Shown here: positions 17,251-26,163 of the stretch, one piece after another | How positions within the stretch are numbered: the stretch's first letter is position 1 | Layout of the letters: the number at the start of each line of letters is the position of its first letter | NCBI RefSeq assembly: GCF_034347405.1 | Contig: NZ_CP133778.1 | Location: forward strand, 2,418,001 to 2,482,000 | Direction of reading: 5' to 3' | Source of the DNA: Pseudomonas sp. CCC3.1 | Lineage (GTDB): Bacteria; Pseudomonadota; Gammaproteobacteria; Pseudomonadales; Pseudomonadaceae | DNA length: 64,000 nucleotides | Notes under the pieces: model-generated | The model's database searches: none | Told to the model about the DNA's origin: nothing | What the model saw: only the letters and a program-made list of their open reading frames with translations | Translations under genes and position numbers: made by a program

Positions 17251-18155
17251 GCGCGCAGCCAGGTCAGTAAATCAGCCTGCGGGCTGCCGGGCTGCACGGG
17301 CTGGGGTGACAACAAGCAATAGCGCGAACCGTCTTCTACAAACCCCAGCGGCGCCGTCAGCAAACCGCTGTCCAAGTCGTCCCGCACCAGATGCCAGGGC
17401 GCCATCGCTACGCCAAGCCCGGCCACGGCGGCTTGCAGGCTGAAATAGAAGTGTTCGAAGGTCTGCGTCAGCCCACGTGGTAGCGGCTGTTTTGCAGTCA
17501 TCGCCCAATCTGCCCAGGCGCTCGGTCGGGTGCGCGTGTGCAGGCACGCGGCGTCCTTTCGCAGCTCGTTGTGTTCATTGAACCAGGTATCGACCTTTTC
17601 CGGACGACAGACCGGCCCGGTCTTCTCCGCGAACAATGGCTCGGCGCAATAGTGCTCAGGCCAAGAAAAGTCATCGCGCCGTATGGCGAGATCGATGCCG
17701 CTGTTGAATGAAAACGGTCCGCCGCCAGCGACCAGATGCACGTCGATTCCTGGATGTTGGGCCTGGAAGGCTGGCCAGCGCGGTATTAACCAGCGCATCA
17801 ACAGCGTTGGTTCGCACGACAGCACCCAACGCCGTTCTTTGCGAGCGCTGGCTCGTAATACGCCTACGGCCTGACGTATCACGCCCAGTCCATCGCCTAC
17901 CGCCTGCGCCAGAGTTCGGCCTGCATCTGTCAGAAACACGCGACGGCTGCGGCGCTCGAACAGGGCAACTCCCAGCTCTTCTTCCAGCAGACGCACGGCG
18001 CGGCTAATTGCGCCGTGCGTGAGGTGCAACTCGGCGGCTGCGTGCGTGAAGTTTTCCAGGCGTGCGGCCGCCTCGAAACAGCGAAGTGCCAAAAGGGAAG
18101 GCAGGCGCGTGTCGCGAGATGGTGAGTCTGGCTCACCGTAATGGTCAGAAAACAT
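17241..18155 (-). CDS. LysR-family regulator, GcvA/AmpR-like
   Basis: A 304-aa LysR protein of the GcvA type: RLPSLLALRCFEAAARLENF then TAAELHLTHGAISRAVRLLEEEL-like HTH and FERRSRRVFLTDAGRTLAQAV. Later motifs are RWLIPRWPAFQAQHPGIDV and AAVAGLGVAMAPWHLV. Divergent from a LysE-type exporter that starts 67 nt away. This is a common pairing in which the regulator controls the exporter. Confidence 0.88.
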   Translation of the reverse strand: MFSDHYGEPDSPSRDTRLPSLLALRCFEAAARLENFTHAAAELHLTHGAISRAVRLLEEELGVALFERRSRRVFLTDAGRTLAQAVGDGLGVIRQAVGVLRASARKERRWVLSCEPTLLMRWLIPRWPAFQAQHPGIDVHLVAGGGPFSFNSGIDLAIRRDDFSWPEHYCAEPLFAEKTGPVCRPEKVDTWFNEHNELRKDAACLHTRTRPSAWADWAMTAKQPLPRGLTQTFEHFYFSLQAAVAGLGVAMAPWHLVRDDLDSGLLTAPLGFVEDGSRYCLLSPQPVQPGSPQADLLTWLRAQA

Positions 18156-18222
18156 CGTTATTCATGGAGCGCGATTCGCCTTTAGGATCTTGTTTTATTG
18201 AGACTGCCGAAAAGAATAAACC

Positions 18223-18840
18223 ATGAATGAATTGATAGCTGTAATCACCATCACTGTATTAGCCGTTATCAGCCCGGGGCCGGATTTTGCGATGGTGACA
18301 CGCAACAGTTTGCTGCTGTCACGTCGCGCGGGCGTTCTGACAGCCATCGGTATTGGGTTGGGCGTACTGGTGCATGTCACCTACACCCTGATTGGCGTCG
18401 GCGTGCTGATACAGCAGTCGCTTTGGCTGTTCAATGCGATCAAGTTGGCCGGTGCTGCCTATCTCGTCTACCTCGGCGTGAAAATGCTGCTTTCCAGGCC
18501 GGGAGAGACAACAGTCGATAGCAGTGTGGTGCCGATGTCGGATTGGGTGGCGTTACGTAATGGCTTTTTGACCAATGCTTTGAACCCCAAATCCATGGTG
18601 TTCATCATCAGCCTGTTTATGCAGGTGGTGCGGCCTGAGACCTCGCTGGAGGTACAAATAGGCTATGGGGTGTTTGTCTCCGTTGCCCATATGGTCTGGT
18701 TCGGCCTGGTCGCCATGTGCTTCTCGGCCGACGCCTTGCGCAAGCAGCTGTTGGCGATACGTCACTGGATTGATCGAGCCTTCGGCGGGTTGTTGGTCGG
18801 CTTTGGCGTCATGCTGGCCGTCGAGCACGGCGCGCACTGA
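18223..18840 (+). CDS. LysE/RhtB-family amino-acid exporter
   Basis: A 205-aa inner-membrane protein with about six helices. The N-terminal ISPGPDFAMVTRNSLLLSRRAGVLTAIGIGLG (in pieces) is the LysE/RhtB signature, with KLAGAAYLVYLGVKMLLSRPG and LRNGFLTNALNPKSMVFI following. It exports amino acids or derivatives to the periplasm. It is divergent from the GcvA-like LysR gene. Confidence 0.88.
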   Translation: MNELIAVITITVLAVISPGPDFAMVTRNSLLLSRRAGVLTAIGIGLGVLVHVTYTLIGVGVLIQQSLWLFNAIKLAGAAYLVYLGVKMLLSRPGETTVDSSVVPMSDWVALRNGFLTNALNPKSMVFIISLFMQVVRPETSLEVQIGYGVFVSVAHMVWFGLVAMCFSADALRKQLLAIRHWIDRAFGGLLVGFGVMLAVEHGAH

Positions 18841-19090
18841 AGGCGAGGCTCATCACTGATACTCGGCATCTTCACCGTTAATCGAAATCAAACGAACCGA
18901 GATTCTTAATGAGCCGTTCTCTTTCTATACCAGCGTCATGGATATAGTCATTATCCATGCCTCGGCAATAGCGTGGGTGTACGTCTACGGCCGTTTTTCT
19001 TTGCAGGCGAGCGCCCACAGGTGGTATTGCGCGGTTGCTGATCCCACGCTGATGCCTGCGACAGCTCCCACGAGGCGTGTTGGCGTAGCA

Positions 19091-19537
19091 TCAATCTGCT
19101 TTCAAATTGGCCTGGTAGCGGATCCAGCCAGCGACTCGGCTGCCGCCGCCCTCGCGGTCTTTAGGGTGCATCCGGCCATCACTTACCGGCACTTCTGCAA
19201 AATCATAAGGGCTCATGCCTTCAATGCACGCCACATTAACGCCGTACTGGAGAGGTGATGAACGACGCTGATGGAATGTGTAGATCCCGCAGCGCGAGCA
19301 AAAGTAGTGCTTGGCTTCATGGGTATGGAATTGGTAGAGCGTCAACGCATCCTTGCCCTGCAACACCTCGATGTCTTGCTGGTCAACCGACACCGCGACA
19401 GCTCCGCGCATCGAGCAATAGGAGCAGTTGCACCTTAGCGCTGTGTTCACGCCGTTCGTGAGCTTTACGGTGAATTGAACAGTGCCGCAATGGCAAGCGG
19501 CCTGGTGAACGGGACGGGTATCGGTGTGCGAGTGCAT
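19091..19537 (-). CDS. GFA-family zinc protein (CENP-V/GFA domain)
   Basis: A 148-aa protein of the glutathione-dependent formaldehyde-activating (GFA) fold. Zinc ligands are seen in CHCGTVQF, RCNCSYCSMRG and YFCSRCGIYTFHQRR. GFA domains bind zinc, but most members have no proven glutathione or formaldehyde activity. GGAAGG precedes the ATG. A second GFA gene lies 113 nt upstream in the same direction. Confidence 0.85.
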   Translation of the reverse strand: MHSHTDTRPVHQAACHCGTVQFTVKLTNGVNTALRCNCSYCSMRGAVAVSVDQQDIEVLQGKDALTLYQFHTHEAKHYFCSRCGIYTFHQRRSSPLQYGVNVACIEGMSPYDFAEVPVSDGRMHPKDREGGGSRVAGWIRYQANLKAD

Positions 19538-19650
19538 AGCCTTCCTTTAATGTGTGCGACTCAAGATCGATTGATCGTAGCGCCTCGATACAGCTCTCGA
19601 TACGCCGCGACCAATTTCCGGCACAGGCCTGCTATTTAAAATCAATGCCG

Positions 19651-20052
19651 TCACAGGTGCTGCGGCCAGGCATCGGTGACTTCATGCCACACCGCCTTCG
19701 ATGACACATAAATGTGCTTTTGTTTATCGCAGGCGAGCGGTGTGTCCAGAGTGCCTAGGGCAATCGAGATCCAGTCGGCGTATTTTCCCTGAGCGGATGA
19801 CCAGAACAGCGATGAGCCGCACTCGCCGCAAAACTGACGCAGCACCGACTCCGAAGACGAGAACGACTTAAGGCTATCGGCACCGTGGGTCAGCTCAAGC
19901 GCCTTGCGCAACACATTGCCATAGCTGGCAAAGGCCGCTCCGTGGCTTTTGCGACACTGGCCGCAATGGCAGTGAGAAATGACCTCAGGCCGAGAAGAAA
20001 TTTGGTATTTGACAGCACCGCAAAGGCAACTGCCCAAGAAGAGGGGCGTCAT
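19651..20052 (-). CDS. GFA-family zinc protein
   Basis: A 133-aa GFA-domain protein with GSCLCGAVKYQI, HCHCGQCRKSHGAAFASY and QFCGECGSSLFW, giving the full set of zinc cysteines. It is more distant from its neighbour at 19091 than a recent duplicate would be. Function beyond zinc binding is unknown. A LysE-type gene lies upstream in the same direction. Confidence 0.85.
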   Translation of the reverse strand: MTPLFLGSCLCGAVKYQISSRPEVISHCHCGQCRKSHGAAFASYGNVLRKALELTHGADSLKSFSSSESVLRQFCGECGSSLFWSSAQGKYADWISIALGTLDTPLACDKQKHIYVSSKAVWHEVTDAWPQHL

Positions 20053-20107
20053 GTTGGCAATATTCCAGGTGAGGAGAGTGTCAATCTAATCGTGGGTTGT
20101 TCCGTTC

Positions 20108-20728
20108 TCAACGCTTGCTGACGGCCAGCCGAACGGCAAACAGCACAAAGATCACGCCTGTAGTGCGGTCCATCCAGGTGACCACTTTCTCGCGCCGCAA
20201 AATACCGGCAAGCGGCTGGGTAGCACCAATCAGCGCCGCAGCCCATATCAAACCAATCAATACATGAATACTGACCAAGCCAAATGTCCAGGCAATCAGT
20301 GGTTGGCCTGGGGGAATGAACTGAGGCAGGAAGGAGACGTAGAAAATACCAATCTTGGGGTTAAGCAGGTTGCCCAGCATGCCCTTCAGAAACCAGTTAG
20401 CGTTTGGTTTGCCGTCTGTTTCAACCGAAGACAGCGAAGTCCGTGGGCGCAAAAGCATGTTCAAACCCAACCAGGCCAGATAAGCCGCGCCGCAGTACTT
20501 CAACAGATTGAAAGCCAGCTCCGACACCGCAATCAAAGCGCCCAGGCCAAAAGCCACGGCTGCGCCCCATAGCAGGCAGCCTGCGTTAATACCCAGCGCG
20601 GCGCGTAACGCCTGTTGTTTGCCTTCAACCGTCGCGGTCCTTAACACTAATGCCGTATCGAGCCCTGGCGTCAGCGTCAACAGCGTGGCGGCGAAGGTAA
20701 AGGCGAGAAGGTTATCGGCAAGGGTCAT
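20108..20728 (-). CDS. LysE-family translocator
   Basis: A 206-aa LysE/RhtB protein: LLTLTPGLDTALVLRTATVEG, LGINAGCLLWGAAVAFGLGAL, CGAAYLAWLGLNMLLRP and FLKGMLGNLLNPKIGIFYVSFLPQF. The start MTLADNLLAF at 20728 is preferred; the open frame extends 29 codons upstream without family similarity. Probably exports an amino acid or homoserine-lactone-like compound, by family only. Confidence 0.87.
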   Translation of the reverse strand: MTLADNLLAFTFAATLLTLTPGLDTALVLRTATVEGKQQALRAALGINAGCLLWGAAVAFGLGALIAVSELAFNLLKYCGAAYLAWLGLNMLLRPRTSLSSVETDGKPNANWFLKGMLGNLLNPKIGIFYVSFLPQFIPPGQPLIAWTFGLVSIHVLIGLIWAAALIGATQPLAGILRREKVVTWMDRTTGVIFVLFAVRLAVSKR

Positions 20729-20895
20729 GGGATGAAACGCTGCAAAGTGGACAGTTGGCCACGTTATCACAGGGATGTGAGAAGGCCGATAAGGCAGTTG
20801 ATCGACAAATCTCATGCACCAACAGTAAGCTCAACCGCAATACATAAAGGAAGACAGCACCTGGCGGTCTTCCTCCAGGCATTCCAGGGAGTGGT

Positions 20896-21480
20896 ATGGG
20901 CTTTTTAGATCGGTTGTTTGGTGGGCGCTTTAGCATGCCCCCACCCGAGGAGACCAACCTTAGCGCTTCAGTAGTCATGAAAGAGCTACAGCCCGTTCGA
21001 CTCGATCCTGCGCAGAAAAAAGCGCTTGAGTCTTTTGCCCAAACGTTGGTGGCGCTCGCTCCAGAAAAAGAAGGTGCCCGACTTGTCCGGCGAGTAATGC
21101 GTCGATATTCGATGGGAGATGAGCCTTCCAGTGCCCTCACTGAAGGGTTATTGAATGACTCGAAAGGACAAAAACTGGAACACCTCGTCCTCCTTAGCGT
21201 GGATTGGAAAAGTTATGACGTATTCGAGTATCAGGTGCCCTACCTGGTGAGCGCCAGTGGCTTAAAGGAGACATACGGCCTCGCGTGCAAAGCCCATTCC
21301 TCTATGCCAGAAGTGCTCAACGACTTTGATCAGTGGTTATCTCGGTCTGGAAAACGTTACCTGCACCTCGATTCCGGAGGTGAAAATTACGACGGCTTCA
21401 TCGTTGACGCTGATCGGCTGGAAGAAATCATTGATTTGGCGGGTCGTGCTGGCCTCAACGTCAGCCTCGAGCATTTTTAA
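20896..21480 (+). CDS. Uncharacterised protein, possibly DUF6630
   Basis: A 194-aa soluble protein with no signal peptide. The C-terminal half has LLSVDWKSYDVFEYQVPYLV, a Y-G-L-A segment, and YLHLDSGGENYDGFIVDADRL, which recalls the DUF6630 family often encoded near polymorphic-toxin or T6SS genes. The match is from memory of motifs and is not firm. AGGGAG precedes the ATG. Monocistronic, with a GNAT gene 42 nt downstream. Confidence 0.6.
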   Translation: MGFLDRLFGGRFSMPPPEETNLSASVVMKELQPVRLDPAQKKALESFAQTLVALAPEKEGARLVRRVMRRYSMGDEPSSALTEGLLNDSKGQKLEHLVLLSVDWKSYDVFEYQVPYLVSASGLKETYGLACKAHSSMPEVLNDFDQWLSRSGKRYLHLDSGGENYDGFIVDADRLEEIIDLAGRAGLNVSLEHF

Positions 21481-21522
21481 CGCGGATATCCATCTGCTGA
21501 TTCCAGATACGGACGACTGACT

Positions 21523-21975
21523 ATGCCGATACGCAAACTGACCCACGATGACCTGCCTTGCGCCAGCAACCTGTGCATGGATGCATTCATGCAGGCCGTT
21601 GCGCCTTCGCTGTCGGCGCAGGGCGTAGAAACATTCGCCAAGGTAGCAGCAGCGCAAGCGTTCGCCGAACGAATGGAGGGTAACCTGATACTGGTCTGTG
21701 TTGAGGATGGAACGATTACCGGGTTGATCGAACTCAAGGAAGGGCGCCACGTGGCGATGCTGTTTGTTGCGCCGGGCTGGCAGCGTAACGGCATCGGCAT
21801 GCGCTTGATGAGAGCGGCAATGGAGCACACCAGAGGAGAGGTAGTGACGGTCAAGGCATCATTGTCTTCGGTAGCCGCTTACGAAAAGTATGGATTCGTC
21901 CTGTCAGGGGACGTGGGAGAGTTCGCGGGTCTGGTCTATCAGCCGATGGAGAAACGGTTGCCTTTAATGTCCTAA
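21523..21975 (+). CDS. GNAT-family N-acetyltransferase
   Basis: A 150-aa GNAT protein. The acetyl-CoA loop is LFVAPGWQRNGIGMRLMRAAM (Q-x-x-G-I-G), and the C-terminal strand is AAYEKYGFVLSGD. Substrate unknown. It is 42 nt after the uncharacterised gene and may be cotranscribed. Confidence 0.82.
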   Translation: MPIRKLTHDDLPCASNLCMDAFMQAVAPSLSAQGVETFAKVAAAQAFAERMEGNLILVCVEDGTITGLIELKEGRHVAMLFVAPGWQRNGIGMRLMRAAMEHTRGEVVTVKASLSSVAAYEKYGFVLSGDVGEFAGLVYQPMEKRLPLMS

Positions 21976-22081
21976 GATTTGCCCAAAATCGGACGGCGTA
22001 ATTTCGCTAAGCGATGGCTTTTTGACATATCGTAATGTTAGCCCATAATAATCTTGATAATTTATTAACGAGGAAAAAATC

Positions 22082-23233
22082 ATGAAAGCAACTTTGCTCC
22101 TTCATATTATGATTTTATTTCTCTTGAATGGTTGTCAAGCAACATCTGAAGTTGTTAGTGAAGGCGGTGTAGCTGAGCCTAACGCAGGCTATGGAGTAAA
22201 TACAGGCGCAGTCGACAATAGTGAACCCGGGGTTATTCGGCCAGCTACTGATGTTGCCCATGGGGTTGTTAAAGTTTTGTTTGCAACAAACAGAAAACAG
22301 CTGGGCTCAGAGAACTGTGCAGAGGCATATAGTGGTCGTCGAGGCAGTTTTGGTGATACTAAATACGGGTATTGCATGGTCTCTATTCCGGTTGGACATG
22401 AAGTTGGTGTGATTGAGGAAAGGAGGTGGTATCAGTTAAAGGAGGATCCTGACAGGCATGTGATGCTCTTGGACGGACAAACGATCAGTAAGCAAGAATT
22501 TGATAAATTGCTTGATTTGGGATTGGTTAATAAGTCGGATTCTACTTTGCTGTTTGTGCACGGCTACAACGTCAGTTTTGCTGATGCCGCAAAGCGCACC
22601 GCGCAAATGGCTTATGATTTAAAGTTCTCTGGTGTTCCCTTGTTTTTTAGCTGGCCCGCAAATGGCAAGGTGCTTTCGTATGCTGCTGATGAGGCCAGCA
22701 TCGAATGGTCAGAGCCTGCATTTTATAATTTCCTTGTCGATCATCTTTCTAACCCTAAGATAAAAAAGACTTTTCTAATTGCGCATAGCATGGGAAATAG
22801 AGCAGTTTTGAGTTCGTTGGCGCGCTTAAAACTTGAGCATCCTAATTTGCGTTATAAACTGAAAGAGGTCGTCTTGGCTGCCCCAGATGTGGACGCTGAA
22901 CAGTTTGTCGACATCATTATCCCGAAAATAGCTGACTCTAAGGCGCCGGTTACTTTGTATGCTTCGAATAGAGACATGGCTTTGCTGACTTCCAAGAGGC
23001 TTCATTTTTATGAGCGCGCTGGTGATGTACCAGTGGTTATAAAAGTATATGGCGGCGTGGAGTTTATCGATGCGAGCGCTGTTAAGACGGATTTCTTAAA
23101 TCATTCTTATGTGTCGGAGTCTAAATCCGTTATAAATGACATTCTTGATTTGTTCGGTGGGAATCGTCCTGCTAATAGAAGTGGTTTGCGTGTAAGGGAA
23201 ACCCAGGTGGGGCAATATTGGGAAATCAAGTAA
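22082..23233 (+). CDS. Lipoprotein with DUF900-type alpha/beta hydrolase domain
   Basis: A 383-aa protein with a lipoprotein signal MKATLLLHIMILFLLNGCQA (lipobox LNGC, Cys at about 18). The DUF900 alpha/beta hydrolase domain follows: VLFATNRKQLGS, then GYCMVSIPVGH, LLFVHGYNVSFADAAKRTAQ, FFSWPANGKVLSY, nucleophile elbow IAHSMGNR with Ser about 237, acid in AAPDVDAEQF near 270, and His in FLNHSYV near 340, so the triad looks intact. The gene and its leader are visibly AT-richer than neighbours, suggesting transfer. GAGGAAAAA precedes the ATG. Substrate unknown; an esterase or lipase role is likely. Confidence 0.8.
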   Translation: MKATLLLHIMILFLLNGCQATSEVVSEGGVAEPNAGYGVNTGAVDNSEPGVIRPATDVAHGVVKVLFATNRKQLGSENCAEAYSGRRGSFGDTKYGYCMVSIPVGHEVGVIEERRWYQLKEDPDRHVMLLDGQTISKQEFDKLLDLGLVNKSDSTLLFVHGYNVSFADAAKRTAQMAYDLKFSGVPLFFSWPANGKVLSYAADEASIEWSEPAFYNFLVDHLSNPKIKKTFLIAHSMGNRAVLSSLARLKLEHPNLRYKLKEVVLAAPDVDAEQFVDIIIPKIADSKAPVTLYASNRDMALLTSKRLHFYERAGDVPVVIKVYGGVEFIDASAVKTDFLNHSYVSESKSVINDILDLFGGNRPANRSGLRVRETQVGQYWEIK

Positions 23234-23240
23234 TTACAGT

Positions 23241-23372
23241 ATGAATGTCAGAAGTTGGAGAGCTACCGATGATCAAACGATCAGAACAAGGTTGCTGTCC
23301 GAGAAGTGGATAATCGAATACTACCAGGATGGCAATCAGCCCCCCGGTAATGATTGTTCTCTGGTTTATTGA
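23241..23372 (+). CDS. Small ORF of unknown function
   Basis: A 43-aa open frame begins 8 nt after the lipoprotein stop. It starts MNVRSWRATDDQTIRTRLL and ends NDCSLVY. I recognise no family, and no clear ribosome site precedes it. It could be a remnant of a longer gene or chance. Listed because it fills an otherwise empty gap and shares the low-GC character of its neighbour. Confidence 0.25.
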   Translation: MNVRSWRATDDQTIRTRLLSEKWIIEYYQDGNQPPGNDCSLVY

Positions 23373-23420
23373 TCGCTTATGCCCCGTAGTGTGTTGAATC
23401 TTGATTCACGCCACCCAACC

Positions 23421-24578
23421 TCACTCACCCTGCGTCCTATCCACCAGACGCAGGCTATTCCTGCCTCCGCGTTTGGAGGCGTACAGGGCGGCGTCTCCCT
23501 GCTCGATCAGTTCACTAAGGCTGGTGGGTGGGCGGTCAAACAGTTCGGCGCCGATGCTCAGGGTCACCGCTTGCGGGGTGGCGAATGTGTGTGAGGTTGC
23601 GAGGTAAAACGGGTCGCGCAGGGCACTGCCCAGGGCCTCAATGCTCTCACTTGAGGCGTTGCTCAACAGGATCACGAACTCGTCGCCGCCCAAGCGTGCG
23701 GCCAGTGCGCCTTTTGGGAGTACTGCACGAATGATTTCGCTCAATGTCACCAGTAGCCGGTCGCCCGCCGTATGGCCAAACAAGTCGTTGATCAGTTTGA
23801 AGTTGTCGATGTCGATCAGTAGCAAGGCTCCCGGTTGCGTGGGCGAGACCCCGTTCAACAAGGGCGGGGCACGCATTTCGAGGGCGCGGCGGTTGTACAG
23901 AGCGGTCAATGGATCACGGGCGGCCAGCCTGGCAATGAGTTTTTCGCGCCGGTAGCGCTCGGTCCCGGTCATCGATAATGCGATCAGCATGATTGCCATG
24001 GACCCTTCGACCAGTGAAATCTGAATGATCTCGCCCCTGAACGCCGCCAGGTCGATCAGTTCACCGGGTATCACTGCGGTTAACGCTTTGGCGAGATAAA
24101 ACAGCCCATGGATCAACAGCACATAACGCAACTGCACGGCCCCCACGCTCAACGATTTACCGTGAGGGCGCAGCAGCCAACTGGCTTTGAGGGTCAGCAC
24201 GGCCACTAGCAGTGAGTTGGCCAGTAGCATGATTCGCGACCATGACGGCTCATTCGGGATCAGCAGCAGCGCGGGCCAGATAACGAACGTCAGGTACCAG
24301 CCCCGTGACAGGCGCGCCTGGGTGAAGCGCGCCACGCCCAGCAGAAACAGCCAGTGGGCAACCACCAGCAGGCCATTGGCGAACCAGATGCCGATCAACA
24401 GCAGCCCGCTGCTGCGCAACAGCGCCAAGGTCGAGCCCACGGCAATCGTTGCAAAACCCGCGCTCCAGCACAGCAGCGAAGGTTCGCGGACGCTGCGCCA
24501 TTCAATGGCCAGATAAAACGCGGCGGCAGCGGCCAGTGCGATGCTGAGGGTCAATAAGGTGAGGGGGTCGAGCGCCAT
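23421..24578 (-). CDS. Membrane-bound GGDEF diguanylate cyclase
   Basis: A 385-aa protein. The first ~215 residues form about seven hydrophobic helices (for example LTLLTLSIALAAAAAFYLAI and LLIGIWFANGLLVVAHWLFL), acting as a membrane sensor. A GGDEF domain follows (ARDPLTALYNRRALE, LLLIDIDNFKLINDLFGHTAGD, LGGDEFVILL with GGDEF at about 297-301). The active motif is intact, but the I-site RxxD five residues upstream is absent (PKGA there), so product inhibition is not expected. Start MALDPLTLL at 24578 is chosen over the open extension to 24629. Confidence 0.88.
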   Translation of the reverse strand: MALDPLTLLTLSIALAAAAAFYLAIEWRSVREPSLLCWSAGFATIAVGSTLALLRSSGLLLIGIWFANGLLVVAHWLFLLGVARFTQARLSRGWYLTFVIWPALLLIPNEPSWSRIMLLANSLLVAVLTLKASWLLRPHGKSLSVGAVQLRYVLLIHGLFYLAKALTAVIPGELIDLAAFRGEIIQISLVEGSMAIMLIALSMTGTERYRREKLIARLAARDPLTALYNRRALEMRAPPLLNGVSPTQPGALLLIDIDNFKLINDLFGHTAGDRLLVTLSEIIRAVLPKGALAARLGGDEFVILLSNASSESIEALGSALRDPFYLATSHTFATPQAVTLSIGAELFDRPPTSLSELIEQGDAALYASKRGGRNSLRLVDRTQGE

Positions 24579-24651
24579 AAAATGTTCGGTTTGTCTGATA
24601 GGCAGGAATGATGGCAATTGTATGCGCATTCACTCACCCTGCGGCACGGAC

Positions 24652-26049
24652 TTATAGACGCGTTGCCCGTCGCGCCATCACCAGCGCCAAGACTGGCGCC
24701 AGAGCAAACAGTCCAAACAACCATTGCGCCGCGTTGGCGATGCCCACACTGTCGGTTGCATCATTAATCCCTGCCATGTTGGCGATCACGCCTGCCAATG
24801 CCGCGCCCATTGCCATGGCGAACAGTTGCAGGGTGGTAATCGACGCGGCGGCCGTGTCTTTATCGCGCTCCGAAGCCACTTGCAGGATGCGCGTGAGCAG
24901 GTGCGGCCAACCCAGGCCTATGCCAAATCCCACCAGGAAGAGCCCGATGCAGATAGGCGCCAGGTGTGTCCATTCGCCCAGGCTTGCCATGGGTGTGGTG
25001 ATTGCCAGCATCACCAACCCGCAAAGGATAAACAGCGGCCCCGCGAGAATGGCACGCTGCGTGTTGCGGCCCGCCCAGCCGGAGCTGAGGATTTCGGCAA
25101 CGGTCCAGCCTGCGGCCATTAATGCAGTCATGTAGCCGGCAATCAATGGCGACTGCCCATGCAGGTGTTGCAGAAAGTACGGCATGAAGATCTCGCTGCT
25201 CATGCCGATCACCAACAGGCAGGTGGTGGCGTAGAGCGCGCACAGCGGCGTGCTGAATTTAAAGGCGTCTTTAGGCAGAAGACGAACCGTGGCGCTGGAT
25301 TCGTGACGAATCAGCACAAACACCAGAACCGCACAGGCCGCGATGCCCAGCAAGTTCCAACTCGGCAGCGACGAAACGCTGCCAGAACACACCGCCAGCA
25401 CCGCAGCGGCCAACAGTACGAGTTGCATCACAGGCAGGCGACTTTGAGTGACTGGCGCAGTGTCGCGTGGCGGCAGCGCGCGGTGGGTGAGGACGATGTA
25501 CGCAAGGCTGATCGGTACCATCGAGCCAAAGGCCAGACGCCAAGCGTCCATTTCAGCGAACACGCCGCCCACCGCCGGCCCGACCAGTGTCGCGACGCCC
25601 CACATGCCTGACACCAGTGCCATTGCACGTGGCCACAGACGCTCTTCGAATACCAGTTGGATCATCGAGTAACACAAGGCCAGCAATATCCCGCCGCCCA
25701 GTCCCTGAATCAGCCGTCCCGCCAGCATCACCGGCATGCTCGGCGCCAATGCGCAGATCAATACACCGACCATAAACACCAACGTAGCGATTGTGTAAGC
25801 CAGGCGCGGGCCTGTGCGTTGCAGCAGCTTGGAGGTAAGCGCGGAACCCAGGATCGAGGCCACCACATACAACGTGGTGCTCCACGCATAGAGTTCCAGC
25901 CCGCCGATCTCGGCGACCACTGACGGCAAAATGGTGGTCGCGATATAGGTGTTGGTCGCATAGAGCGCTATGCCACCTGAGAGCGCGATGGAGCGGGCCG
26001 CATTCTCGCCGAGGAGTAACTCTCCCCAGTTGCTGTCTTGGGTTTGCAT
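24652..26049 (-). CDS. MFS multidrug-type transporter
   Basis: A 465-aa MFS protein with 12-14 hydrophobic segments. Motifs include ATNTYIATTILPSVVAEIGGLELYAW, LLQRTGPRLAYTIATL, LAGRLIQGLGGGILLALCY and MVLSGMWGVATLVGPAVGGVFAE-like helix 5 with the antiporter pattern. AAGGAA precedes the ATG. It is divergent from a Cys-rich regulator, which probably controls it. Confidence 0.82.
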   Translation of the reverse strand: MQTQDSNWGELLLGENAARSIALSGGIALYATNTYIATTILPSVVAEIGGLELYAWSTTLYVVASILGSALTSKLLQRTGPRLAYTIATLVFMVGVLICALAPSMPVMLAGRLIQGLGGGILLALCYSMIQLVFEERLWPRAMALVSGMWGVATLVGPAVGGVFAEMDAWRLAFGSMVPISLAYIVLTHRALPPRDTAPVTQSRLPVMQLVLLAAAVLAVCSGSVSSLPSWNLLGIAACAVLVFVLIRHESSATVRLLPKDAFKFSTPLCALYATTCLLVIGMSSEIFMPYFLQHLHGQSPLIAGYMTALMAAGWTVAEILSSGWAGRNTQRAILAGPLFILCGLVMLAITTPMASLGEWTHLAPICIGLFLVGFGIGLGWPHLLTRILQVASERDKDTAAASITTLQLFAMAMGAALAGVIANMAGINDATDSVGIANAAQWLFGLFALAPVLALVMARRATRL

Positions 26050-26163
26050 CAGTGATTCCTTGTTCTGATTTTGCTGGTTTAAAACCTGGCGAATTGCATC
26101 AAAGGCAGGGTTGAGTTAATTTGCCAAGCAATTGCTTTGAATATTGCGACGAGGCTAAATATT

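Noticed and set aside
18938..19258. 106-codon open frame overlapping the GFA gene end
   Set aside because: It overlaps a well-supported GFA gene on the other strand and has no features.
24652..25923. Several long plus-strand open frames across the MFS gene
   Set aside because: They are high-GC antisense shadows with no family features; the minus-strand MFS protein accounts for the region.
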